The notes beneath the pieces are model-generated. The model made no database searches. It saw only the letters and a program-made list of their open reading frames with translations, and had not been told where the DNA came from. A stretch of DNA of 64,000 bases, from the NCBI GenBank assembly GCA_013397935.1, contig VZRN01006384.1, positions 555,214 to 619,213 on the forward strand, given 5' to 3'. Position numbers and translations under genes: made by a program. Below are positions 51,491-64,000 of this stretch, piece after piece (position 1 is the stretch's first letter; each line of letters starts with the position of its first letter). The DNA comes from Dasyornis broadbenti. Lineage: Eukaryota > Chordata > Aves > Passeriformes > Dasyornithidae.

Positions 51491-54400
51491 AAAGAAAGCT
51501 GTGAACCAATTTTTTGTGAACACTCAGTTTTCATATGTCAGCATTTGAAATTAGCATTTAAAAAATACTTTTCAAAATAACAGTTGAAAGGAAGTTCTGT
51601 GTAGAATGTGTAAAACTAAGGTTTGGTATTTGCCTGAAGAAGGGAGCACCTTCCTCATTGGTCCTGCATACAGCCAGCAACGAAAATGGAGAAAAACCCT
51701 AGAGGGACCAAGAATCTATTTATAGTGGATGTTATAGTCTAACAGGGATGATTAATGTCAGCTGAAGTCATTTAATAATTTGGGATTTTTAAGTGCAAGA
51801 TACAGAACTTCTTACAGCAGTAATTAGGCATTCAACTCCTTTCTGTTGTGTCTATGTGAGTCCTTTGAACAGTTTAAAGGACAAATCTTCAGCTCACTCC
51901 CACCCAGAAGTACTATTATTCCTCTACCTGGATTCATAGCATTAATATTCTCCTTGCTAAACACAACAAATGAACTGTGTGCTTGAGTTGTAGGTGCTTA
52001 ATTCCTTCAGTGGCTTTTCTTTTGGACTATGTATCCCACCAGCATTAAATACGGAATGAATTACAGGAATTTGTGGAAGTTGCTAATTAATTTAGACTAT
52101 GGCAATAAGTACTCCAGTAAAACACTACTTACAACATTTCTGGCAATTTTGTAATAGAGGTATTTGTAGTTTATAAAATCTATGTTTCCTTAAGGAAGAA
52201 AAGAGAATTCTGTGTAACATGTATAAATAAGATCTGCATACTTACATTTCAAAGTAAATACAAAATCAAACTCTTAATAAATTCCCATGTTTAATTTGAT
52301 TGCACAACCTTTATGTTGATCATATATTTATTGACAAAATGTGACCACTACATTAATATTAGAGTATTTCATATTATCATTTGATGCATTTCACACATTC
52401 CTACTGCAGCAGCAGAAGAGATGGACTCGAGTTTCTCTGAGGTTAATGTAACAGAATTTTGCGGTTTCATAATTGGTTTCACATCAGCACAGAACCTAGA
52501 CTTAAAAAACATCTTAGATGTACTGCCATCTTAGAGGAGGTTGTCTAAAGTGATATTTCAACCATATTAAATCAGTTATTTAGTTTAAAATGATTTTTCC
52601 AAATATTTGCAAATTAATACACATCTTATTGGTATGCAATCTCTTTTCTGTTCATAGTTCAATACTTTGACACTCTTTTTCATAACATTTTTCCCACCAC
52701 TGCTCCTGAGAAAGCTGGAAGGAATTAAAGGATGTGATTCTGCTATAAATAAGTAAACATAAGCATGAGTCTAACTTGGAGTCGGTGCTCATATTCAAAG
52801 TCAGAATTTGATCTTCAACAGGTGTGAGCACACCATTCACCTGAAACATCCATCAGAACTTCAACATCACATGCATTACTTTGGTTAGAGTCTTGGATTT
52901 CAATCCCTTGAGGCAGATTGAGCATCTTTATTCATTAATTATTTTTGTTTGGGTTTTTGGTTTGATTGCTTAAAGGACAAATAAAAAAACCCCCAAGACC
53001 CCTCAACAATTTGCCCTCATTAATATCCCTAATATTTCTATGTCAACTTGTTCCTGTTCACAACATTCCACACAAACAGGGGTTTATAAGGCAATTTGTC
53101 TTTTCATTCACTCAGTAGCATCTCTCTGTATTAGTACTAGTACGATTACTTTTCTTTAACACAAAAGATGAAAATTATCTCTATAACGAAGTCATGCCAG
53201 TATTTTGATATTTTCACAGCTGCATTTAAGTCTTTGTGGATGAAAAACTACCAGTACCTTCTTAAAAAAAAAAAATATCTTGTCTGATGAAATCATGCTC
53301 TGATTTCCATAGTTTTACAGAACGGCAGTACATATGTTTGGGTTAGAACAAGAGTATTTGCACTGAAAACCTGAACCAGTCACCATTTATTTCATCAATG
53401 GAAACACAAATAATCTTTCAAAGGGCAACCCAGAACAATGAAGTTCTTTTCCAAAAGACTGAATATGAATTATCCTCCTCTGGTGCTTACGCATTTCCAT
53501 TAACTACATAGGAGAGACTCGGGATTCTACACACCAGAATAATGAGATTCTAGCATAATTTTCTGATGGGTGTGGTAGGAACAAACAGACAAGTAAACTT
53601 AAAAGTGACACTTTCACAATGAGCTATTTGAGCAAGCCAAAAGAAATCCTCTACTATACAGAATATGTCAGTATATTTCTTATTTTCTTAGTAGCTCAAA
53701 TCTCAACAAAATAGGAACAAAACTCATGAAATATTAATATTTAAAGTAAGCTTCAGAATTTGGCAAACTTCTGCGATGCAGACTCTGACTTCAGTCTGCA
53801 GTTGAGGAAACATTAAAACTGTTGCTATGTTTCATCATAAAGCCAAAACAAAACTGACTTCATTTTCATTTACATGCAAACACTTGCCAGGGAAAATTTC
53901 TGTTTAGATTATCTACTTAATTTACATTATTCCTTTCCTAAGCAGTATCTTAGCCAAAGACTAAACTGCTGTCATTTAGAAAAATGAGGACTTTGAAAAT
54001 CTACATTCTCCATTCAGTGAATTGTAATGGGAGGATTATCAGAAAAATTTTTGTTCATTAAAAGTGAGTCGGCGGTCTGAACCACGGAGACAAAGAAAAC
54101 AACAACTAGAAAATCCCCAGACTGGTAATCAATATTTTGCCTTTCTGAAAGAAGTCAACAGATATGCCATTGAAAACATGGAAGATAGGGAATGCAATCT
54201 TTGCAAGGCTGAATTATGCCTAAGAGAGCACTGGCATTTCCAGAACTGAGTCTTAAATATCCTTTCTACTAGCACAATTTCAGTTTTGATTTCCAGGAAT
54301 TCAATGGAAGAAGTTATTCCATCGGGTTGCAAATGTCAAGTACTGCTAAAGATTCAAAACCCACGACTCAAACGTAAAAGTTTAATAGCATTTTGTTTCA

Positions 54401-55509
54401 GGAGCTTTTAGGATGCACTTTGTTCCCTTTACATTTTCTTTTTCTTAGCACTTTTTAAATACAAAAAAGAAGTGAGATTACCACCTAATAACAAGCTCCC
54501 AGAGGAAATGGAAAAATGTTCTGAAACTCATAATGGTGCTGGCAGTACTGAGCTCAGCAGTAACCCAATTAGGAAGGGATTAACTGAAAATATCCGTACA
54601 TGCATGCAGCTACACTTTCTCCCTCCCTTCTATGCCAAATAGTCCTCTGAGATGTACAGACACCAGGCTGACTTCCACCCAGCAATTGAGGGCTTAGAAA
54701 TTTCTTTGCTTGATATGGTGCAGAGGGGATAGAAGAAGATAGAAATAAACAACGCTAGAGCTAAAGCAAACAACTGAGCGAGTTCCAACAATTTTTGTTA
54801 GCTTTTCTCTTTAACTTTATAAGTCAGTGTGTAAGGGACAACAAATAGGGCAGCTCTAGCAAGCGCAGCATTCATTCATCTGTGTGAGCCTGTGCAAGCA
54901 TCTTATACATCTATCCTGCAAATGCATGTCTAGATCCTTGTAAATCCTTTTTCTGCTCTCCTTCTATCATAAACGGTTTCTCAGTGGTTGGTTCACTGAT
55001 GTCAAAGCACCTTTCATCTGTGGGGGACAAAAATCACTCCTTAGCCTAAAGCATAGAAAAAAAAAAAACCTCAAACATTAAAAGACTTCAACTTGACCAA
55101 TTACTATTTCAAGATAGAATGTAGTTTTGAACCAAAAACCAGAGCTTGCATTTAAGAGGATGAAAATAGGACATTCTGACAATAGAGCTATACTATCAAA
55201 TAAAAGTACTTAATACAAACAATGTGAAACCTGAAAAGGTCTTCAGCCTCTTTGCTAGGAAGGAATCTACATTTTACTTCTGCTTCTAAATAAAGGCAGA
55301 ACAGATGAATGGATTGCCTTCTGGTTTAAGACAAAGAACAGGATACACAGCCATGAATGTAACCTGAAAGCAGCCGCAAGAGGTCAGACTATAGAGTACA
55401 ACACAGCATACAATGGCAGGAATCCCTCCTTTGATACACTCTCCTTGTCTTCAATTAAGCCGGGGACTTCATGAATCAGACAATCTAAACATCATGTTTA
55501 ACAACCCTC

Positions 55510-56410
55510 ATGGACTACTTTTTTTGCCATAATTTTGTCCAAATACTTAAAGTTCATTTTTGCATCTAGCCACTACATCATTCCTCAGAAGTAAGTCCTA
55601 CAATTTAATTACCCATCATATTACAAAGTATTTCCTTTTATTTAATAACTTACTGCGTCATTAGATACCTCCTCATTCTCATGTTAGGAGACATAAGGAA
55701 CAAATCATTCCTTCTTCATCTACTCCCTGCTATTCAAAGCGTTTATAGACTTCAATGAGGCGAGTATGGGCCCATGGCTTTCCATATCATGAATCATAAT
55801 TTATTTACTTTCATCCCATTCTAAGCCTTCCAGGAAATGCAATTGCTGTGCTTACCTTTCTCAGTATCTTTCGTTCTGGAACTATACTATACTGAACTTC
55901 TGAGGATAAGACAAATCCAAATATCATAGTATTCAGTAACATCATTTAACAAGAGCATGTAGTAGTATAAACAATGCTTTCATTCTGTTCTTTCTTCTTT
56001 TATTAGAAACTATTAATTAGTTTCAATTCCTGAAATTGTCTTTGCTTGGTTTTGTTTAGAAAATTCTGTGTCTAAAACAACACTAAACTCAAACCCAGAA
56101 TTGCCCTGAAGATCTTTTTTTGAAGTGTAGCCAATTAAGAACCAATTACTGTTCATGTGTAATTAGGACTGATTCTTCTGGTGCAGTCTTTCATATGCCA
56201 TTTTAATCACCTTAGAAAGCACTGCGACTCTTCACGGTCCATTTTAGTTTTGCTGTGTTTAATACATATGTGCAGGCAGTACACTTCAGCATCCCATTAT
56301 TCATCCTTTTTTCACAAATCATTCACTAATATATTGAACCATAAAAGTTCGTCAAGAAACCTAATCCAAAAGAAGACTCCTTCTTATACCATGACAGCAT
56401 GAGGGGATTT
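55510..56410 (-). mobile_element. Ancient CR1/L3-type LINE remnant, antisense on the plus strand
   Basis: About 900 bp follow, in order, the reverse complement of an old amniote CR1/L3-type element. Recognisable pieces are GCCATAATTTTGTCC, CTACAATTTAATTACCCATC followed by AAGTATTTCCTTTT, CTCATGTTAGGAGACA, TTTATAGACTTCAATGAG, a GAAGATCTTTTTTTGA segment (consensus CAAGATCTCTTTCTTGAG), ATCATTCACTAATATATTGAA (consensus ATCATTTATGAATATGTTGAA) and TTATACCATGACAGC. On the minus strand this is part of the 3' untranslated region and the end of the reverse-transcriptase reading frame. The copy is full of substitutions and indels and is inactive. It may extend rightward past 56410, where the match becomes unclear. 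Confidence 0.7.
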
Positions 56411-56461
56411 GTTCTTTTTTTTAACTACAAAAATATCAACCACAGGAGCTTCTCCTCCCTT

Positions 56462-56491
56462 TAATATATACATACATATATACATATATAG
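56462..56491. repeat. AT/AC microsatellite
   Basis: TAATATATACATACATATA followed by TACATATATAG: an interrupted (TA)n(CA) simple repeat directly right of the LINE remnant. Confidence 0.85.
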
Positions 56492-58029
56492 GGATCCATC
56501 AAAACGTTGTTAATATCAATATACCGTGCTAACTGAATCACTCTCTATAGTGGCCTTTTGACTCTAAAGAACTCTGAAATATTTTTGTGGTGTGGCACCT
56601 CCTCAAAAGCTGGTAACTTTCTCAATACATAGCAGTTATTTAATAGCTACCAATTCTGTTTCTGTGATATTCGGCTGTACTGTTGGTATGAAAAACATAT
56701 TTGCTGGTCTGTGACTTCAGGATGGGAGTATTTTTTTTTTTAAAAAAGCTACCATAGCTTTCGCCATCTTTCCATAAATGTATATGCAGACTAGTGAAGG
56801 CCAAATGTTGTGCACCAGAAACATCAGTTTAGCAATGCCCTGTAAGATCTGCATGAAAATACCTCAGTATAGTAGTCTGGTTATTTCTCATTTTAATGCG
56901 TAGCACCAACTTACTAAAACTGCTTCTACTGGAGTTTTGTTTGCAAGAGACCCTCAGGCTTGCTCAGAATGAAAGACACAACCTTTACCCAGACAAGCCT
57001 ACCTCTCATTCTCTACACATATAATTTACTCTCTTCAAAATAAAACTCAAGCACTAAAACAGATTGGCTTTTGTGTTGTTTTTGTTCAGAGGTCTAATTT
57101 TTGCCTAATTATCTTATGGAATACTTATTTTAAAAAATTATTTCCCAAATCTGCTATTAGAGCAAAAGTACACAGGGGCAGAATCCATTTTCCTTCAAAC
57201 TTTTTTACCCCAAGGTCTCAGTCTATACCTGGGTCTTGTACATATCACAAGCAGTAAATAGCAAGCTATATATCAATAATAAAAATAATGTACAATAAAA
57301 ATTATTAGTAAAATAACCATACTATTTCTCCCCTTAAGTTAGTAAATTTCCATCTCGTATAGATTTTGCAATAAAGCCCTCAGCTCTAGAAGCCTGACAC
57401 AGTACAGCTGATTCCAGATTTACATCCAGTTATGTTCTCTGAGGAGTTATGAACAATATTTTAATGTAACAGAGGTGGCCATAAAGCCAGCACAGTCCTT
57501 AATATTACCTGCATTAACTATAATCCCTTTCCTTTTGCTCATCATTTCAGAAAAATTTCAGTCAAGCTAAAATTATCCAGTTTTATAGCTGTTTTTTTCC
57601 CTTTGTCCTAATAAAGAAACAAGAAAAAAATAAAACTTAAAATAACTACAGCAGCATACTTCAGAAGCAGGGGTTGTGTCCTCTATCACCAAATTAAAAT
57701 ATAAATCAACATTAAAATACACAAAAATTTGACAATTTATCTGAGGATTTAAATAACCAATAATAAATTTAAATAGATAATAAATGTATATATAAATGAA
57801 TGAGTAAGTAAAAGCTAGCATGTCCACAGACAGGAGAAAAAGCTTTAGGAGCCTAAATGCCTCAAATTTATGCCCAGTCTGTAATGTGTTTCAAACCTGG
57901 GCACAGGTTTTCCGTGAGGAGTGGAGAATGCCAAAACAAACACTTAGCAAAGAAGGGAATAAGGAACTGGGGTTCTACCCTGTATTGGGTAGAACAGAAG
58001 CAAGGCTGGACCATGCTATGGAAGCACCT

Positions 58030-58275
58030 GCATGAGAAAAACCAGAAAGAGCAGGTGGGGAGAATGGAAATTGGATAGAGAACCTGGGATCTAAACCCAG
58101 AGCATAAAGAGAAACAGAGAGAGGAGAAAAGCACGACTGGAAGAGAAAGAGACTGTGTTAGGAATCCACAGCAGTAACACTTGGACATGCTGAGAAAGAT
58201 GACCAGGATGGGAACAAGCCAGCACGGAAAGAAGGCAGAAGTAGGAAGAAAATGGGACTGGGAGGGTTACAGTGG
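58030..58275. repeat. Purine-rich stretch
   Basis: About 245 bp in which the plus strand is mostly A and G (many AGAGA, GGAGAA and GAAAG words), giving a pyrimidine-rich strand in the sense of the gene. The 106- and 100-codon minus frames here are explained by this bias. Confidence 0.6.
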
Positions 58276-61200
58276 GAAGGATCAATATTTGCAGAAGTGA
58301 ATTAACAAGAAACTCTTGTGCAAAGCCTGCAACAAAAGACCAGTATAGGAACCTATCCTTCAGTGTCCTTCTTGTCTGCAAAAGAAAGGTCACTCTAAAA
58401 CAACTGGACTAGACCCTAAATAAGAAGATTCCTTATCTATACCTAGTTTCGCCTCTGTCACAAAAATCCTTCAAGATTGTTTGTAAAAACCGCCTTATAC
58501 CAATTCCCACACTTGCTAAAAGAAGCCAAATCACATTCTTTGTGTTCAGATGCCAGATTTCAGACTCCAGGCACCAGTCTGCAGATTGCTAAAAGCCTGC
58601 AATTTCAGATTAAGGAAGGCGTACATCATTCATACATACCCTGCATTCTTCCAAGAACAACAAAATGTTTAATAAGTGCAAGGTCTTACAATACAGATAA
58701 GCAAGAAAAGGCATCTTGACCACTTCAAGAATCCAGAAGCTGTTGCATGGTTTATCTACTTTGTTTCTAATTGCAGAACTGAGTAACGGGTACACTGCTC
58801 AGCTTAGCAGACAACTTCATTACTGTATTTGAAACACCTGGCTACTACAGTGCTACAAATAATGTTCTACAGCATTGTAAAAAATGTGTTTAACAAAAAA
58901 TACTGCTCACAAAAGAGTTCTAACAGCGTGATCCAAAAAGGAATCGGGCCCCATATTAAACTACAAGGAAGAGAAAAAAAACAACTGAGCAGGTGTTCAG
59001 TAAGCAGGTACTGGCTTTTGCACACTAGACAAAGCAAGAGGAAAGAGTGGAAAGATAGCAAAAACATTTAATTAAGGACTGCATCATAATGCAAGCATAC
59101 AAGGGAGGCAAATTAAGGTTGCATAGTTGACCTTAACTGTAGTATCTCCTAGCTTTGTTATTTAACATGACAATATTAAAAACATTTTCCTAATATTTTG
59201 TGTAAAATAGAAATTCATAACTAGAAAGAAAAAAAATGAGTAAATCCTCTGGTCTCTACAGGCTCTCCTTGCAAACACAAAGCCAAAAGAAGTGAAGTTG
59301 ATGCTCAGAATTAACCTACCAAACTTATTCTGCTTCATCAACACAAAGCTTGAACAAAGGGACACAAGACAGGGAGAGATGGCAGGTCAGGCAGCCCCAG
59401 TATTTCTACAGAGAATACAGAGACACATGTTCTGAGACAATTTCTGAGTTCCCCCAAGTGATCAAGAAGTACATTTCATATTCAAATCTGAGGAACAGAT
59501 CTATACCACTGTAGTACTATGAAAAGTGACATCCTATCGTATGATATCATTAAGTTATAACTATTACACTCAACTACTTAGACAAGGAGGAAGGCTGCCC
59601 TGTGCCCTACTACTCTGGATACACACCTAGGTTTGACCATATCCACCCATCTCCTATTCTGCATTTAGATTAATCAAACCAGGGAAAAGACTTTTTAAAT
59701 TTGTTTGCACAGCACCTGCTTCAGCAAGACTGAAGGAGAATTCTGGAAGGCTGTTCTGATAAAGAGCACCGTAATAACAATGCTTTTCCTGTCCAACTAT
59801 AATACTGCTCTTGCACATTAATGTAGCAGAAGAACTGTGATACAGGCTACATCTGTATCAGGTAGCACAGAAGTGCAACAACAACAGACCTGGGGAATGC
59901 AAACCTTTGCTATGTGTCCTCTTTTAGTGCTCAGGGCTTCAGGCTGATTCCCAACTGACCCTACAGACTGCATGCCTACCAAAGCCTTTTGACCATACTT
60001 CGGTGTGCCTTGGCACCTATCTTCTAGTGCAGTTTCATCCAGAACAGCTTTTGCACTCCAACTTCAATTGATTATATGAACCAAATAGGAGGCACAAGCC
60101 TTCTACAAGAGATTTCCCTCAAGAGACCATTTCTGATTTGAATGGAACTGTTGATACAGACAGCCAGATCCCACCGGCACTGGACAGCAGCTACCAGCTC
60201 CAGCACTCTGTCTCACTCCAACTTCCTACAGTTTTCAAGATCATTCCCTTCTCTAGTGGAACTTTTCAGATTCTGTTGCTCTGCTGATAAAGCAGGTAAA
60301 GTATGAAGTCCTTTGCACAGAATACAAAACTCATTAAACGTCTGTTGCTAAATTTAAATGTACAATCAGAAGAAAAATCCCATATGCATCTGAACACTCA
60401 TTCTTTGCATATGCAGCACTTGTATACAACTGATTCATTTCCATGTGGAATTTGCTGCACTTGTAAAATTAGCCATTTGAATGCCAAAATCATTTTTATA
60501 AGGGAAAAAATGTATTGAGCTAATAATGAATAAAATTGCAGTAATAATAGTTCTTGCTATCTTTATATCTGCCTACATTCCAAATTTCTTCATGGATGTT
60601 AACATGCAATCCTCCATTTTTTGCCAACTGAACAGATGGCACTTTACTACAAAAAGAGGGAAACAAAAACAGAGATAATGTTCAAAGAGTTCTGGGTTTA
60701 TTTGCAGAAACCAGCAGGAGCTAAAACAAAAAACCCACCCTATGTCAGTGCAACAAAAATGGAAACATTAACTTTGTAGGTATATTTTAAAGGCAAAGAT
60801 TTTACTTCTATAGCAATTATACTATCCTAAATTTTAATAAGATGGTTACTCCCAGAGCAGCTCTGAATTCGATATTTAGCTGACCAGGAATGGAAGTAAT
60901 TACTTCTAGACACTTTGAGAGAGATAAATAAAATGCATTCATTCATAGCACAGCATAGTTCCTTTGTACATGCAGCATTTGGAATTATTTGGGTATCAGA
61001 TAATAGCCTATAATTTACTCTTTGCATAAAGTGAGTCAAAAGTACCGCATGAGGCTGCAAGATGTAGAATACTTGCAATAGAACTAAGAAATCTGGATAC
61101 CGCTAGGTTGAATTTCTTTTCTCAAGCACAAATGGCTTGAGAACCACATTCCATAACAGTATTTGCCAAGACTTGTGTTGGTACTCTTAGAAAGTGCTAT

Positions 61201-61849
61201 AGTTCAAGCAGTTATTACTTTTGAATTTTTGAATTACCAGAGATTGTGGCTAAGGGCTCTTTCAGTAACACTATGCAGACTAACTTATTTCCACCCAGCA
61301 GCTCCATAAACAACAACCTTATTGTCTTCTCAGTTATCTGTGACTATACCATGACATGTTTTAGATCAATATTGTTCCATCCCTCTGGGATATTTATGAA
61401 GTGTATACATTTCTCATCAGCTGCTAGGAAAAAAAAATCCTCTATTATCCCTTTTTCCTGCCAGCTGCAATACCTCTTCCTTTCTGATCATCCTATTTAA
61501 ACTCAATCTAATCAATATATCTGACACAAAACAGTTTCTTCCAGCGCTCCAACTAACATGATCATTGAATGTCTCAATTTTCTTTTCAAAGCACTGGCAT
61601 ATACTGTTTGGCGACTCTCTTCAACCTCCAGTTTATGCATTACACTTACTTCCTACATGATACCTGGGAAAGAGTCCCCTTCCAGCACGCTAAGCTTTCC
61701 TAGTTACAACCTGGTCCTTTCTACTGCTAGCATCACCTATTTTCATTCTCTTGCCAAGAAAATAATTAAAGAAGTCTGCCAACAATGCATTTGCAACCAA
61801 GTGAAGAAACAGACACTGCTTGTTTAGAGCACATTCTCTCTGATCATGT

Positions 61850-61965
61850 TTTACAATATTTATCACTTCCTTTGAATAAGACTGAAAGTTCTTCAGGTTT
61901 TAATTTCTATTGCTGTAAAGTGCCATGCTTATCATGCACTATAAACGCTACATAATGATTAAAAC
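61850..61965 (+). mobile_element. Possible old L2/MIR-like retroelement 3' tail
   Basis: AAGACTGAAAGTTCTTCAGG, then TGTAAAGTGCCATG and finally CACTATAAACGCTACATAAT resemble the common tail pattern of old LINE2/MIR-like repeats (remembered form: GATTGTAAGCTCCTYGGG, GTACAGCGCC, then a GCGCTATATAAAT-type ending). The similarity is weak and the left extent cannot be fixed by eye. Confidence 0.35.
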
Positions 61966-64000
61966 CATTAATCTGTTGCCAACAGAAAAATGCAACTGGA
62001 TTAAAGTAGATTAATTTGTTTTAAACATCAGTCTGATTTGGTGGAAAACAGTATCTAGGATGGCTGTTGTCTTTCTAGGTTGGTTTGTTTTGTTTTCTCC
62101 TTATCCCACAGATTAGCTGCCATAGTAGTACTTTGTTTTTTCCTGTAAAGAATCAACATTTACAAGAACTCAATTTTATGACAAATTAGCTTTTTCAGCA
62201 GACTAAGCACTGCATCTTCAGCAACACTGAACTATCTGTGTCACTTTTCACAGACATATGGTGGAATAAGCCAAAATATACAAGGATCTTTTAGTACAGC
62301 TGCCCAGCATTACCACATTCCCATGCGCATATTATTCCCAAGTGTCTACATCTACAATGTCATTAACGGTCTCAAGCAGAGAAATATTTTTGCAAGTGCC
62401 TGTTTCAAAAGCATCATTATAATACTGATGAAACAACAAAATAACAAACCTCTAAGCTGATTTTAAATCAGGTCATGGTCACCTTTTTGAACATGAACAA
62501 GTCTCAGCCCACACTGGTCAGCATTGAAGGCACCAAAACACACCATAGGGCCTCTGCTAAACCTCAAGAAAAAGTAAATCAGCAGCAGAATTCACAAGCA
62601 GAAGTTGTTGCTTATTACACCTTTTACATCCAACTTCAAGGCTGTCTCCAGTCCTCTCCAGTTTTTCTTTAAATTCTATCACTTTTTGTAAATAACACTT
62701 CCAGTCTATTAAGTGACAAACTATCAAGGACTAATTAGGCAGAAAATAATTTTAATAACCAGCTGGACAGCTTTAGTACTAAATTTTGTAGTTCTCAGGC
62801 ATGCTTGAGACACCTTGATGTTGCCTTTTTTCCCATGCAAACCCTAGGTTTATGATCTTGTCGTACAGAGACATGCACAGAACTGCACAAACAGATCTGT
62901 ACTCAAATTTTATATTTACTTGAACTCATCACCAAGGCCTGAAAGATTTGCCAGTAAAATAAGCTCATAGCAGACTGTAGTAATATTCAACAGTGATAAA
63001 AAATTATACTGCTTACTGTCATTCAAGAGCTACCATTATCAGATCTTCCAACCTCTGGAATCTGAACATGGAAGACTTCCTGAATCAGGTCATACCACCA
63101 ACACCTGGCTGGGGGGGCTCAAAATGTTTCCCCCTCCCCCCAGGAACAGCAAAACAATACAAGAATCCATAGCACTCACTCACTGCCAGGCAGCACTCTG
63201 CTCACTGGAGACTGCTTGAGCCTTCCTGCCTCTTGGCCAGGAGCACACATCAGGACAAACACCTGCCTGAGCCTCTGGCACAGCAAACTCTTGACAAGCT
63301 GCTATATCACTGACAGAGATTGTACCAAAGCACTGGGCTAAAGCAGGTAAGAGTGAGTGCCTTGCACACAAAGCCAATATCCCCCACACTTAAGATAAAT
63401 ATATGCCCACAAACACATCTAATCAAAAGCTGTTTTGCCTTTCAGTAAACACAGTCATTTAAAACAGCCATTTTACTTTTGTAAGCCAATTCACATTTTC
63501 TTGAAGGATGTCATGATTTCTTTCATATATCTGCTGCCCAGAGAGATCAGGACTCTTTGGAGAACATCCTATGCATGTCTGCTGCACTTGAACTTACTGC
63601 AGAAATTGTGGTTTGTCAGCAGATCTGTAATGTCACAGCAACAAACTCAACCAGCCTGTACTGAAAGGGAAAATTGCAAGAAAGAGGGTATCTACAACCA
63701 CTTCACAATCCAGGTCACCGGGATGCTGTGAAAGACAGGAAGGATTCTTATGCCAGTCTCGTCCTCCAAAGCAAGCTGAAGCAAAGCAGAGTAAAGAATC
63801 AAGAAACACAATGACAAAAGGACTCAGCAAACTGAAGAGCTGGAATAAGAAGACTCAATTCAGGAGTAAGCTTTCCTAACACACCAATAGAAGAGGTAAA
63901 AAAAATCAACCCAAATGTTAACAACTCCTTATTACCCCCAGCAACTCCTGGGAGTAGTAATCTCACAGTTAAAATAGTTACTATCCAAATCCAGAATCCA

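Larger units (their letters stand above)
47681..55509 (-). other. UTRN: Long utrophin intron, 47.7-55.5 kb
   Basis: AT-rich intron. AT-repeat DNA lies at 48828-48862 and a degenerate ATTACATGAAAA-type tandem at 51430-51490. No exon or RNA gene was seen, and open frames are at most 92 codons with nothing recognisable. Confidence 0.8.
56411..64000 (-). other. UTRN: Long utrophin intron, 56.4-64.0 kb (continues beyond the window)
   Basis: AT-rich intron with an AT/AC microsatellite at 56462-56491, a purine-rich stretch near 58.03-58.27 kb, a possible old retroelement tail near 61.87 kb and a slightly GC-richer segment around 63.08-63.36 kb. The upstream utrophin exon, expected to end in phase 0, was not found and should lie beyond 64000. 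Open frames up to 106 codons show no recognisable protein. Confidence 0.78.

Noticed and set aside
1..64000. CRISPR arrays, tRNA or rRNA genes, operons, phage or plasmid modules
   Set aside because: The window is vertebrate intron sequence. No regularly spaced repeats, tRNA box B motifs or dense coding were seen.

Overview
The window looks like vertebrate, most probably avian, nuclear DNA from inside the utrophin gene (UTRN), which runs on the minus strand. Two coding exons are supported: 15180-15352 (173 bp) and 9726-9882 (157 bp). Their translations are recognisable as consecutive parts of the distal spectrin-like repeat rod of utrophin, and match utrophin better than dystrophin. The exon lengths equal those of the paralogous dystrophin (DMD) exons 56 and 57, and the splice phases join correctly: the first exon ends after two bases of an Arg codon and the second supplies the third. 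Both exons have consensus splice sites. A bird is suggested by a truncated avian-type CR1 LINE tail, an older CR1/L3-type LINE, sparse recognisable repeats, and no mammalian Alu, L1 or B1 sequence that I could see.

Layout in plus coordinates, with the gene read right to left. 64000-15353 is one intron of at least 48.6 kb, corresponding to DMD intron 55. Then come exon A (15352-15180), an intron of 5,297 bp (15179-9883), exon B (9882-9726), and at least 9.7 kb of the next intron (9725-1). No other coding exon was found. The exons on either side must lie outside the window or were missed. The many short open frames elsewhere are at the length expected by chance in AT-rich intron sequence.

The long intron is mostly AT-rich, but a GC-richer, CpG-enriched block lies at about 23.5-24.8 kb. 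In dystrophin the matching intron carries the private first exon of Dp116, and in utrophin the corresponding short form is G-utrophin (Up113). A minus-strand open frame in this block ends at a good donor (after 24620) in the phase needed to join exon A. It is therefore a candidate alternative first exon, not a demonstrated one.

Other structure includes an exact 257-bp direct repeat 969 bp apart (32618-32874 and 33587-33843), a 14-bp perfect inverted repeat near 35.5 kb, CR1-family fossils at 47.6 and 55.5-56.4 kb, and several A-rich, AT-rich or purine-rich simple tracts. I see no prokaryotic-style system, CRISPR array, tRNA, rRNA or intact mobile element, and nothing that I would call a new biological system.
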